64,000 nt of DNA from Diadema setosum (lineage: Eukaryota; Echinodermata; Echinoidea; Diadematoida; Diadematidae), in NCBI GenBank assembly GCA_033980235.1, contig CM067069.1, forward strand, positions 18,003,650 to 18,067,649. Direction: 5' to 3'. A program made the position numbers and the translations under genes. This document shows, in pieces, positions 1 through 12,600 of this stretch. Within the stretch, counting starts at the first letter, position 1; each line of letters opens with the position of its first letter. The notes beneath the pieces were generated by a model, which saw nothing but the letters and a program-made list of their open reading frames with translations, was not told the origin of the DNA and did not search any database.

Positions 1-684
1 TTCATCCTCCACCAGACGAGGTTCCATGGACAATGGAGGCACGAGAGGTCCGACAGAGCATTGCTGAGGTCCCACCAAACGCACCTTCTCGCCATGGCAA
101 CCCACAGGTAGCTAGATAACCAGTCATACGCAGTTAATCTGTAATAATTTTCCAATTGTTTGTACACATTTCATCAATAATAATAAAAAAGATAAGTTCG
201 TAAGATGCTATAGGAATCGGTCCTAGAACATTTCAATCCACACTTATCAGATTTGCTTTTCGGGGTCCAAACTTCTACACAAATAAAGAATTGCACGAAG
301 CTTCATTTACACAATGTGGATTGTGCTGCCAACGTAATGACGTATTTAAGTCTTCTGTGTTTTCATTTGTTGCTTTGTTGAAATGAATATTATTAAGTTT
401 AATTGGCGTTAAATCGAACACGGTGGTCTTCTAAAAATGCTTACCATCAGATGCAACTCTCTGCGATCTCTGTCTTTATGCAGGCTTCTTGGGGTTATCA
501 ATGGGGGCGTCCTCCTACCAGTGGCGTGGGCAGCGACACCTGCGGGAGAGACTCCAGTAGGCCACTCCATCATCACAGGAACCTGCGTCTACCATCACCA
601 AGGTCACACCCACCAATGATGCGGCAACACTGGGAGCATGGCATATATCGCCCTCCTGACCGGAATAGAGACTTCACTCACTAA
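1..684 (+). CDS. Tandem-family gene, copy 0 (3' end only; last two exons)
   Basis: This is the 3' end of a gene running in from the left edge. Two exons are visible. 1-107 is the tail of the last proline-rich exon (frame starts at base 3; it reads HPPPDEVPWTMEAREV and ends in NPQ before a gtagct donor). 484-684 is the terminal exon, following the acceptor ctttatgcag and ending in TAA. Both join in phase 0. The terminal exon codes 66 residues rich in Arg, His and Pro (SPRSHPPMMRQHWEHG, then YRPPDRNRDFTH). Both are clear paralogs of the matching exons in copies 1 and 2 downstream, so at least three copies lie head to tail. Function unknown. The exon pair is supported by conservation among copies; how much of the gene lies upstream cannot be seen. 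Confidence 0.8.
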
Positions 685-1292
685 AATGACAAAATGACCA
701 ATGATGGACTTTCATGGAAAGCCATGCAATATTCAGGAAGCCAAAAGACACACATTATGCTTCATTAACATTTTCTTTGTCAGATCAATCTATTGTTAAA
801 TAGAAAGCTCTCGTGTATTTGTAAATGGAAATGAATGTTTGTGATGTCGGCAGCAATGGGTTCATACGAAATGAGATGCACATTGATGAACAAATAGTGC
901 TGAGGATTATCAAATCACGAGAAAACAACGCAAAACAAAAAAAAAAAACAAAAAAAAAACAGGGAGTCTTGGCCTACATCAGATATTTCTACTCATTAAC
1001 AATAATTGCCGATAATAATACCACAGGTCTGATGGATAGTGCCCTATCCATGTGGGGAAAATCACGGGGGGGGGGGGGGGGCAAGCTACCGCACCTCGTT
1101 GGTTTTATGGTCTCAATAGCTGTGACTCCCAGTACTATATTATGTAAAAGGGAGAAAGATATTACCAAAAAGATAATATTGACAAGCTGCATAGGCATCA
1201 CAATGGGAGGACATTACAATATAGTATGGGCGAGGGGGGGGGGGGGGGCTTGGAGTAAAATGAAAAAAAAATGAAAGTGCTTACAAGCAATT

Positions 1293-1339
1293 AATAAACG
1301 CCGTCCCTGTATATAGTAAACTTTTGATTTGTTAATAAA
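1293..1339 (+). promoter_or_regulatory. Candidate poly(A) signals, copy 0
   Basis: AATAAA occurs at 1293-1298 and 1334-1339. The second lies in a short block (gtatatagtaaa followed by a T-rich stretch and AATAAAA) that is also found about the same distance downstream of the stop codon in copy 1 (19301) and copy 2 (35169). That conservation suggests a 3' UTR of about 0.65 kb. Cleavage sites cannot be fixed from sequence alone. Confidence 0.45.
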
Positions 1340-1769
1340 ATTATGTAAAAAAAAAAGTTTCTTCTGTTCCTTTCTTTCATTTAATGGTTCTCTTGGAAGA
1401 CGCTGTAAACAAGGTAAAGCCGTTTGGTACGTCTCACGTAGTAAATCTCATCATTGTACTAAGGTCAATGTAAACAAAATTTGTTAGTCCGTTTAGTGGC
1501 TGAACATAGGTTATCCAGCACTGTGAAGATGACACTGTCATAAAATGAAGTCTGTTCATTTGCAGAATCATCAGCTCACAAAGATCCCTTGTTGTGGTTG
1601 TAGAAATTGCGCGAAATACAGGTCACATTCTGTAACTTTGGTTTTGACATATCCACTATTACACAACTAAGAAGATGATGAGTTTATAGTTTCTCATTAA
1701 TCCAGCAGGATTTATCAATGGAATCATCATTGTCCTTTGGAATGATTAAGTCGAGGATATGACCACACT

Positions 1770-1995
1770 CAGTGGCGGATCGGGGTGGGAGAGCACAAGG
1801 TTTAATTATGTTTTTAAAAAAAAAGCGCACCGGATGCGCTCCATTTATTTTTGATACCAGAAAAAATTGCACTTAAGGCTTTTTATTTTCACTTGATATG
1901 TCAGCCGATTAAAGCCGGAGGTGGCACCAGAAATATATACTGTTTTGCCCACCCCCCCCCCTTTTTTTTTTTTTTTTTTACTGGCTCCGCCCTTG
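1770..1995. mobile_element. hAT-like MITE nested in LINE relic (spacer A)
   Basis: Starts CAGTGGCGGATC and ends GGCTCCGCCCTTG, imperfect terminal inverted repeats, with near-matching 8-bp flanks (accacact and tcacactg), as expected of hAT-type target duplications. The centre has A-rich and C/T-rich runs and the inverted pair GCGCACCGG / CCGGATGCGC. A homologous copy sits at the same place in spacer B (21248-21484), so insertion came before the tandem duplication. Superfamily assignment is inferred from terminus and flank length. Confidence 0.5.
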
Positions 1996-2344
1996 TCACA
2001 CTGTCTTGTGGGTAGGACCTTGGATGTGCTGGTGAAAACCTGCTTCATCAAGAGATGAAGCTGAGCGACATCAGGTTTGCTGGGAATGCCTTTCTGAATA
2101 TTGAAGTCTCCAACAAGGATTTCAATTGAACGTGTAGAAAGTTTTGGGATCTGTTCATCAAAATCAGCTAGGAAATTACTAGTCTTAAAGGGTATTCCGC
2201 ATAAATTGAACCAAGGAAATTGTGTTTTGATTTTTGTAAATGTTATGTTTTGATATGGAAATAGATGAATGAATAAACGAATGTGGTCGCCTATAGATTA
2301 CAACATGGGTCCACCATGTTTGTAGAATCAGTATAAACACAGAC

Positions 2345-2470
2345 CAGGGGCGGATCCAGGAATTTCTTAAAGGGGAGGTGCCTTTGCAAAATTTCTTTTT
2401 ATTTTGTTGTTTTAACCAAAGAAAAAGAGGGGGCGCACGCCCGGTGCGTCCCCCGCTGGATCTGCCAATG
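2345..2470. mobile_element. CAGGGGCGGATCC-type MITE
   Basis: Begins CAGGGGCGGATCCAGGAA and ends with the roughly inverted CTGGATCTGCCAATG. The interior carries the inverted pair GGGCGCACGCCC / GGTGCGTCCCCC. A 5' remnant of the same element is at 21826-21895 in spacer B, where the rest is deleted, and a related copy lies at 43946-44113. Non-coding, short, probably non-autonomous. Confidence 0.45.
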
Positions 2471-2765
2471 CAGACTCGTTCACAAGAATCATGCTTGAAT
2501 TTAATTTTTAATGACAGACATATTGATCTCAGTTTAATAAATAACAATTCTACCACAGACATCATCTCTCCCCGTGGTGCACTGATGAATGTGTTTCCTG
2601 ATGGAGTACTCTCACTAGTTATTACTGGATTCTCACTCTTTAACCACGTTTCAGTCAGAAACATGATATCCCGACTGTCAAAATTGTTCCTTTACATGTA
2701 ATCAGTTAATGAAATTTTCAATTTCTGAGTGATTTACAATTCCACACAAGGACACTGATCTATAC

Positions 2766-2787
2766 CTCTCTCTCTCTCTCTCTCTCT
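2766..2787. repeat. (CT)n microsatellite
   Basis: About eleven uninterrupted CT dinucleotides in the spacer between copy 0 and copy 1. Neighbouring low-complexity tracts include G runs near 1067-1081 and 1236-1248, mixed C/G runs near 2921-2948, and an (AC)n tract near 3030-3062. Confidence 0.9.
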
Positions 2788-3039
2788 GAATGGGCAGCAA
2801 ATTATTAAATGCAGCACTTCATTTATTTTAATAAGATGGTCTTTTACAAGAACTTATTTAAAACGTACTGTCATTCTCTTGACTGTACACAGGGGCCCTA
2901 GGAAGGGGGAGGTAGGTTGCACCCCCCCCCCCCCGGGGGGGGGGGGGGAAGGGGAAACAAACAAACAGAGAAGAGAAACAAGGGATGCGTGGGGTTACAC
3001 CCCATCTACCCGCAGACCCCCCTCCGACACACACGCGCA

Positions 3040-3071
<32 letters not shown>

Positions 3072-3273
3072 TCCGCAACCCATGCTATATACGTATAACT
3101 CATCCTAAATAGCTGCACTTACATAATATTTCAATTGTATCAACTTTTTTTTTTTTGGGGGGGGGGGGAAAGGGCGCAATCATACTAACTCAGAGTATTT
3201 GATTTATTAATAAAGTATCATTAGCCAGATGTTACTGCAGACAACAACAAAACAAACAAAACCAAAAGGAAAA

Positions 3274-3634
3274 CAGTATAAAAACCGCCACAGTAGTTCT
3301 TATTTCGTAGTTCGGGATCCTGTCCAACCGGCCTTTATTATTTCATGTTTTGTTTCTGTAAAATCTCTGTGATCTGAATCAATAAATAAAAAGTGCACGT
3401 ATAACGTCATAATGGAGAGAATGTTTCATGCGTGCTGCACAATCCGCGTACATGTATAACAACATCGTCACAGTGGTGTTTATTTCGTAACTCCTGTTGT
3501 CATGGAATGCGCGCAAGATATCGAGTGACGTAACAATGCCTCTGCCAGGGTATTCAGCGCTTACTTGCCAACCGCAAACACAACGTTTTTGATAGTTGAC
3601 TGGATCAGTTCATAGATTCTTTCAATCGATCAAA
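3274..3634 (+). promoter_or_regulatory. Conserved 5' flank / putative promoter and 5' UTR of copy 1
   Basis: The stretch before the start codon is closely matched, base by base over most of its length, to 22284-22642 ahead of copy 2, apart from small indels. It contains a TGACGTAA CRE-like site (about 3525) in both copies, and no clear TATA box is seen near the ATG. Its conservation next to the ATG, in a spacer otherwise full of transposon relics, is why I call it regulatory; it could simply reflect recent duplication. Transcription start not determined. Confidence 0.4.
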
Positions 3635-6600
3635 ATGGGTAACAATTTGACTAAAATTGACCCAAGGAATTGCTTCAGGGCATGTTCCAGACCGGAATCA
3701 GGTAAGTGACCTACACAGTGTTTCCGTCCATAAAGAGTAATTAGGTGATCCGAGTATCCTCTCGGATCACCTTCTGTATCTGTACTGATTCTTTGTTAGG
3801 TGATCCGAGTATCCTCTCGGATCACCTATTGTATCTGTACGGATTCTTTCTTCTTCTTCTTCTTCTTCTTTATTTCTTTCTCCTCAAATCTTGTGTATCG
3901 GTTAACTTAAAAAGTCCCCTACCTATCACTTTCAAACTTATACCATATATGTATCATGTCCTAAGGACGACAGATCTAGTGTATCAATGTGATCAGTTAA
4001 CCGTGACGTCATTATGACGTCATTATCTGAAATCACGTTTACATCAATATCTCATTAATGGAATGGAATTTTTGAATGAAATTAAAATTTCATATAGTTC
4101 AAGTCAAGGTCTATTGATATATTTCATAAAATTTAGTCACGTTCATACTAAACGAGCGCGTACGCGCGCGTTGAAATTTAAACATGCTCCAATCAACCTC
4201 AAAATTGTTTTGCACACGTTTCAGGTCATTTACTGCATTTCAAAAAAAATCGACGGACGCGTACGCGCGCGCGCATATACGCACGCAAAGCTCATATGCA
4301 ATAGAAATTTCACGTTTTATCGCACGGATCGAATGTCTGAAATGTCAAGGAATATTTCTACCAAGTTTCAAGTCAATCCGATTCAATATGACGTCATACG
4401 GGCCCGTCAAAGTTGAAATTCCGCGCGCGCGTCAATGGCGATATGCAGTGCAACTATGCCAAAAAATTGCTAATTTTAGATCCGATTTTACTCGTCAGGA
4501 TGGACGGTGACCCCCCATTTTCTTTACATATTTTGAAAGCTGATGAGTTGTACATGTCATTTCATGGGGTGGTAATGCTGACAAAATGATTAAAAGATAT
4601 CAAATTTCTTAATAAAGTAAAAAAAGTAAATTTTCAAAATGACGTCATCAAATTTCAAGTTCACTCAAGCTTATCTCACTAGTCCTTTGTCAATTTTCAC
4701 CCAGATTTCAGTATGTTGTAGCTTATTTTATGTTCTTTCAAACATAAAATTACAATATTTTGATTAGATAACGGTATCACCTCGTAAAAATGGATTGAAT
4801 GTGATCTTGTCAAATTTGACCAGTTTACGTGTTATCTCTATGGGAGTGCAGTTTTTCTGGAAATGAAAATTGACATGACTATCTTTATCGAGCACTAGCT
4901 AACTTACCCTTCGGTGAATTTCTCCCAGATTTTAATATGTTGTAGCTGAGACTTTACGCTACCGTAAGTGTGCCCTTCGTTTTTTCATACGATGTCGGGA
5001 TCACGTCAAAACTTTTGGTTGAAATTCAGGCTTATCTTCGATGTATTGAGATATTTCTTTCTTTCTGCAACTTTCTTTGCAATAACTCAAGAAAAACGGC
5101 CTCTATCACTTCCATATTTTGCACATGTTTAGTTCATGTCACGTCAATTATTTCATAAAATAACAACTACTTGATCGGACACCATCTTGGGTATGTAAAT
5201 TAGGGTCAAAGGTCATAAGTGTTTCATCGAGTATCTTAGTGAATACATGTCCTATCTTTCCCATATTTTGCACACGCAAAGACCATGTTACAAGGATCAT
5301 TTCACAAAATAATTACTTTTTACTCAGATGCCATCTTGTCTGTGCAAATTGAGGTCAAAGGTCATATGTACTTCTTTTTGTATCTTCGTTATGACGTGTT
5401 ATCTCTATGGGAGGGAATTTTTTTTAATGTGAATATTGACATGATCGTCTTTATCGAGCACTAGCTCACTTACCCTTTGGTGAATTTCTCCCAGATTTTG
5501 ATATGTTCTAGCTGAGACTTTGCGCTATCATTAAATTTATTTCGTTATTTCATACGATGTCGGGATCACGATAAAAAACTTGGTTGAATTTAAAGCTTAT
5601 CTTCTATGTATTGAGATATTTCTTTCTTTCTGCATCTTTCTTTGCAATAACTCAAGAAAAACACGCCCAATCACCCCCATATTTTCCACATGTTTAGTTC
5701 ATGTCACGTACATTATTTCATAAAATAACAACTACTAGATCGGACAACATCTTGGGTATGTAAATTAGGGTCAAAGGTCATAAATGTTTCATCTTGTATC
5801 TTGGTGAATACCTGTCCTATCTTTCCCATATTTTTCACACGTATACACGATGTCGCGAGAATCATTTCACAAAATAACCACTATTTCATCAGATGCAATC
5901 TTGGGAGTGCAAAGGTGGGTCAAAGGTCATATGTACTTGTTGCTGTTTCTTCGTTATAGTGTATACAGAATTTGGTACCAAACATGGCAGATATGACTCC
6001 CTTTGCTAAATGAGAATGCAAACATCACACGGCCAATGTCTCTAAACACAGATGAAACTTGTATGGTCATGCCTATTGCGATCAGGACTCGAATCATTGA
6101 TAAAAAAAATCGGATCACCTTAATTTGTCAGTGATGACAAATTACAATCTCTAGTTTTTCTTCTTCTTTCTCCGCAAAAATTGTGTATCGCTAATCTCTT
6201 GAAAGTCCTCTTCCTATCAATGTCAAAATTATACCATACATGTATCATGTCCCAAAGACGATCCTCCTAATAAAATCATAGTGATTAGTCGACCGTGACG
6301 TCACTATGACGTCATTATATGAAAACACATTCTCAATCATATCTCTTTAATGGAATGAAAATTTTCAATGAAATTTACGTCACATATATTTCAAGTCAAG
6401 CGCATTCTACTCATATAATCAAAATTCATATTTTCTCTTAAAACGTGCGCGTACGCGCGCGTTGAAATATTTGTATGCTCAAATCGAGCTCAAATTTTTT
6501 TTGCACACGTTTCAGAAGATTTAGAGCATTTTTTGAAAAATTGAAAAAATCGAACGGACGCGTACGCGCGCGCACATATACGCACGCACAGCTCATATGC

Positions 6601-9600
6601 AATGAAAATTTCCCGTTTTTTCACTTTGATCGGATGTCTGAAATGTCAAGGAATATTTCTACCAAGTTTCAAGTCAATCCCACTCAAAATGACGTCATAC
6701 GGGTCCGTCAAAGTTGAAATTCCGCGCGCGCGTCAATGGCGATATACAGTGCAACAATGCCAAAAAACTGCCAATTTTAAATCCGATTTTACTCGTCAGG
6801 ATGGACGGTGACCCCCCATTTTCTTTACATATTCTGAAAGCTGATGAGTTGTACATGTCATTTCATGGGTTGGCAATGCTGGAAAAATGATTAAAATATA
6901 TCAAATTTCTTAATAAAGTTAAAAAAGTAAATTTTCAAAATGACGTCATCAAATTTCAAGTTCATTCAAGCATATCTCACTTATTCTTTAGTTGATTTTC
7001 GTCCAAATTTCAATATGTTGTAGCTTATTAAATGGTCTTTCAGATATATAATAACAACAATTTGATTGGATGACGGCATCACCTCGTAAAAAGGGATTAA
7101 AAGTAACATTGTTAAATTTGACCAGTTTACGTGTTATCTCTATGGGAGTGCAGTTTTTCTGGAAATGAAAACTGACATGACTATCTTTATCGAGCACTAG
7201 CTCACTTATGCTTCGGTGAATTTCTCCCATATTTTAGTATGTTGTAGCTGAGACTTTGGGCTATCGTTAACGTGCCCTTCGTTTTTACATACGGAGTCGG
7301 CATCATGCCCAAAAACTTGGTTGAAATTAAAGCTTATCTTCCATGTATTTTCATATTCCTTTCTTTCTGCAACTTTCTTTGCAATAACTCAAGAAAAACA
7401 AGCTCTATCAGCCCAATATTTTGCACATGTTTAGTTTATGTCACGTACATTATTTCATAAAATAACAACTACTGGATCGGGCACCTTCTTGGGTATGTAA
7501 ATTAGGGTCAAAGGTCAACAATGTTTCATCCTGTATCTTGGTGAATACATGTCTTATCTTTCCCATATTTTGCATACGTAATGACCATGTTACAAGAATC
7601 ATTTCACAAAATAACCACTTTTTGCTCAGACGCCATCTTGTCTGTGCAAAGTAGGGTGAAAGGTCATATGTACTTCTTTCTTTATCTTCATTATGACGTG
7701 TTATCTCTATGGGAGGGAATTTTTCTAGATGTGAAAATTGACATGATTGTCTTTATCGACGACTAGCTCAATTACCCTTCGGTGAATTTCTTCCAGATTT
7801 TAGTATGTTGTAGCCAATGTAATACTCTTTAAGTTTTGTTAATCAAAGTTTTAATCGGATGATGTCTTCACCACAAGAAAATGGATATAACGTAACCTTG
7901 TCAAATTTAACCAGTTTACGTGTTATCTCTATGGGAGGGAATTTTTCTGGAAATGAAAATTGACATGACGGTCTTTATCGAGCACTACCTCACTTACTCT
8001 TCTGTAAATTTCTCCCAGATTTTAATATATTGTAGCTGAGACTTTGGGCTATCATCAGTTATTCTCCATTTTTTCATACGACGCCGAGATCACATCAAAA
8101 AACTTGGTTGACCTCAAACTTATCTTCGATGTATTGAGATATTTATTTCTCTCTGCAACTTTCTTTGCAATAACTCAAGAAAAACAGCCCCTATCATCCC
8201 CATATTTTGCACATGTTTAGTTTATGTCACGTACATTATTTCATAAAATAACAACTACTTGATCAGACACCATCTTGGGTATGTAAATTAGGGTCAAAGG
8301 TCATAAATGTTTTAACCTGTATCTTGGTGAATACATGTCCTATCTTTCCCATATTTTGCACACGCAAAGGCCATGTTACAAGAATCATTTCACAAAATAA
8401 CCACTTTTTGCTCAGATGCCATCTTGGCTGTGCAAAGTTGGGTCAATGGTCAAATATACTTCATTCTGTATCTTCGTTATAGTGTATACCGAATTTGGTA
8501 ACAAAGATAGCAGACTTGACTCTCTTTTCTAAATGAGAATCCAAATATCACACGTCCAATGTCTCTAAACACAGATGAAACCTACAGTATATGGTCATGC
8601 CTATTGCGATCAGGACTCGAATCATTGATTAAAAAAAAATCGGATCACCTAATTTGTCAGTCTTGACAAATTCCAAGTCTAGTTCGTTTATGAGATTGAA
8701 AGATGTGTTTCGCAGTCGTTGTTCTTGTGGTTGTATTTGTGTTGATATTTGCGCTTCGTTGTACGTGTAATGCGTTAACATTTCACGCTCTCCTTGCTCC
8801 TTTAATGTAGTAAGAAATAAACAGATTAAACGGGAAGATATTGTACCAAAGTTACATCGACGTCATACGTAGTAAGAGCCAAAGATCTAAAAGCAAAATA
8901 TGAGATAAGGAATACAGTCCCAATCAAATTACATTTGATTTGAGAGGATACTGTCTGTTTTTTGTTTTTTTGTTTTGTTGTTGTTGTTTTTTTTGATATC
9001 GTTATTACTGTATTATTCTTTTTTGTCTTGGTCAGGTCGAAAACAGAGAGCAAGGAAGACTCGCTCTCTTCTCCAACTCGCACGCTGCACAGTCATCCTT
9101 GCAGGCGCATTTGCGATAGGGTGAGCCACTATTTCATCTAAATTATCTCAAAGAGGGTTCTTTTCAAAGGGATACTAACAAAATAAAAGGATGAAAAGGG
9201 GAAGCTAGCAACATCACTTCTGAAGAACAGAGTCCTCTAGCTACAGAATACATGTACGTCTCGTCCTAGTATCCCTTCCTTTTGCTTTGTTGTGTAATAT
9301 TCTTATTTACATAATTTATCGATTTATGGGACAATGACATAATACCAACTATCGAATATGTTTTGAAACAGCTTGATCGATGTTGACTATGCTAATTTAA
9401 AGCCGTATTTTGTGTTTAATCATGAAGCTACGCGGCTATCAAAAATGGAAATAGGTACCTAGATGTGTTATGTATAGTTACGATCCGAAGTCATCAAATG
9501 ATAAATTTGCACTCTGGTTCTTTTTTTTTTTCTTCTGTCTTGTTTTCAGAGACAAGCAAACACGTGGCAGCACGCAAGCTGCACAGTGTTACCAGGTAAC

Positions 9601-12600
9601 TTACTCTTCACTCAACAAAATACCTCCTCATTATGAATACATCAACATGAACATGTGCATTACATAATTGAAATTACGTTTTATAACGCTGAGTCGATAA
9701 AAAAAAAAAAATGATAAGGCCTACCAGAATACTCCTTCCATATAGGTGTGCAGCGCAACATACTGACATAATATTTCTTTGTGAAAACGAAGTCTATATC
9801 ATAACGTCATAATATATGAATATAATAGGCCTACTTATCTTGATCTGATATCCATCGTAATCACTGTCTGCGTAAATCATCCTATTAACTTTTGTTGTTT
9901 AAGAAGAATTCGTTACTTCTCGTAACGTACAAATACTTTTAGACGTGAGGTGGTCTGATCACAAGTGAAAGCATATTTTTAACACATCTTTCTTTCAGCC
10001 TTGCGGAGACCACCAAACTGCCGAGGACTCGGCAGGAGCCTTCCTTCATGGTGTGCTGGAGGTAAGATCAGTGTTAAATCTTAATTCTATACATATGTCA
10101 TTGAGCTATACATATTTAACTGGTGTATATTAAAACATGTCACATCCTGTCATGGAATCCACCTATTTCATCCCAGGTACCGTCACTTCGTTTTATGTAC
10201 ACTTTTATTTCTAGGAGGTTGGCATCTTATCAGATCTCAAGACACAGGCCAAAATCACTGTTCAAAAGGTGTTTAAGGTAAGTAGCTTTAAAACTCAAAC
10301 GATTATACTTCCAGATACAGCCTTGTCCCATTATATTCTCTTCCTCGTGTGTTTCATTTTGAACATGGACACGCTGGTCTAATAATTGAAATAGATAATT
10401 TGTCATGACCTTAGAATGATTCACTGAAAAATAATGGGAAAATAATACCTACTTGTCATTTCAGTTCAAGAACAGAGCTCATCTTTAAAAAGTCTCATTT
10501 GCCAAATTCTTTAACATTTACATTGCATTCCTTCCCACTTCCCTAATTAAGATACTGGCTGTTTTGCTCATCTTTATTCAGGATATTGGCGAGGTCACAC
10601 AGCTAAGAGCGCAAGCGAAGATCATTGTGGGAAATGCATACCAGGTATACCTATTTTGAATGCTATCATAAATTAAAGTGATTGTTATCTGAACGAGATT
10701 TAAAAAGATATAAATCTGACTACACTATATACCACTGCCCTTTTCATGTTGAGCTTAATGCACTTATAACACTTTTAACATGATTATCAAATGCCATATA
10801 CTAGTACATGATCATAATAACTCAATTATCTTCCTATTTAGGCGGCTCGAGATCACAAAAAGGCTGAAGTCTCAGCAGCAACCTTCCTCGACGGGGTTCT
10901 TGAGGTAGATTATTATCATTTTTTGTGTAATTTATGAAAAAAATACTTCTAAGATTTTGAATGATAGCAGTGAAAAATGATCTGCATAATGTATCCTCCA
11001 ATTATCTTTTATGATTTTTTTTTCAGGAGGTTGGTGAAGTGATTGAAGTGCAATCACATTCAAAGATCATTGTCCAGAGTGTGTGCAAGGTAAGTAATTA
11101 CATTCATAAACCAGGTAATGCCTAACTGTATTATGGTTACAGCTCGTTATTCTGAAGGTTCGTTATTCCGAATGCTCTTTAGTCCGAAGATTCGTTATTC
11201 CGAAGGTTCGTTATTCCGAATTTCACTTTCGAATTAACGAATCTACGGAAAAACGAACGAATTTCACTTTCGAATTAACGAATCTACGGAATAACGAACC
11301 TTCGGAATAACGCCACAAATGTTCGGATTAACGAACCCTTTTTCATTTTCGGATTAACGAACCTCTGGGTATAGGGAATTTGTGTGTTTCGGATTAACGA
11401 ACCTTCGGAATAATGAACCTTCGGAATAGCGAACCTTCGGAATAACGAACAGCACCCCTGTAGATAGCTCAATAATGCTCAAAAAGTCTTTGGTGAACAT
11501 CTTCATTATCACTCAGTGGCAGAAATATCAAACAATAATTGTAAGAAAAAACCAGAAACTTTTCTATGTCTCTTTTTCCTTCTTATTTGATAGAGCATGT
11601 CAAAGCTTCATATTTCTATATTATATTCCTTCCTAGTCCATCTTACTAAAACTAAAAAATGTCAATTTGCTTCAAACAGGCTGCTTGGGACAAGAGAGCT
11701 GCTGAAGTCTCAGCAGCAACCTTCCTGGACGGGGTTCTTGAGGTAAATAATCATAAGTTTGTGTATGATTTATGACAAAACTTACATTGTACTTCTAAGG
11801 GTTAGATTGATCAATCTAGTAAAATAATATTAAGAGTATCCATTCAGTAACATGTCATCTACAAAATATATCCTCCAATTATTGTTTATGATTCTTTTTT
11901 TTTCAGGAGGTTAGTGAAGTGATTGAACTGCAGTCACATTCAAAGACCATTGTCCAGAGTGTGTGCAAGGTAAGTGATTACATTCACAAACAAGGTAATA
12001 TCTATTACAGCTCAATAAAGTTCAAACGGTCTTGGTTGGGCATCTTCAGTACCACTCAGTGGTAGAAATATCAAACAACTGTAAGAAAACATCAGAAACT
12101 TTTATATGTCTCCTTTTCCTTTATTTGATAGAGCATGTCACAGCTTCATATTTCTACAGTATACTCTGTCCTAGTCCAGGTTACTAAGATATAAAAATAT
12201 CATTTGTTTCACAGGCTGCTTGGGACCAGAGAGCTGCTGAAGTCTCAGCAGCAACCTTCCTAGACGGGGTTCTTGAGGTAAATTATCATAATTTGTGTAT
12301 GATTTATGACAAAACTTACATTGTACTTCTAAAAGTTAGATTGATCCATCTAGGAAAATAGTGTTAAGAGTATCCATTTCCATTTAGTAAAATGTCATCT
12401 ACAAAATATATCCTCCAATAATTGTTTATGATTCTTTTTTTTTTTCAGGAGGTTGGTGAAGTGATTGATCTGCAATCACATTCAAAGACCATTGTCCAGA
12501 AGGTGTGCAAGGTAAGTCATTACATTCACAAATAAGGTAATACCTATTAGTATATAATATAACTCAAAGCTCAAACGGTCTTGGTTGGGCATCTTATGCC

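Larger units (their letters stand above)
1684..2664 (-). mobile_element. Degraded LINE endonuclease-domain relic
   Basis: On the - strand, 2664 to about 2540 reads FLTETWLKSENPVITSES and PSGNTFISAPRG, typical of the start of a LINE apurinic-like endonuclease domain. Further along, about 2180-2050 reads SIEILVGDFNI, the conserved GDFN signature, and about 1790-1700 reads ECGHILDLIIPKDNDDS, the usual C-terminal TLDLV-type motif. Order and spacing fit a CR1/L2-like endonuclease, now broken by frameshifts and by two nested MITEs (1770-1995 and 2345-2470). The same relic is present in the next spacer (about 21160-21920), so it predates the gene duplication. Not functional. Confidence 0.65.

Noticed and set aside
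825..1274. 149-residue ORF after copy 0
   Set aside because: It runs through A- and G-homopolymers; the homologous region after copy 1 does not keep the frame. It is 3' UTR.
4063..8000. Several 60-120-residue ORFs in copy 1 intron 1
   Set aside because: They lie in repeated units of the Helentron-like element, change frame between units and resemble no protein.
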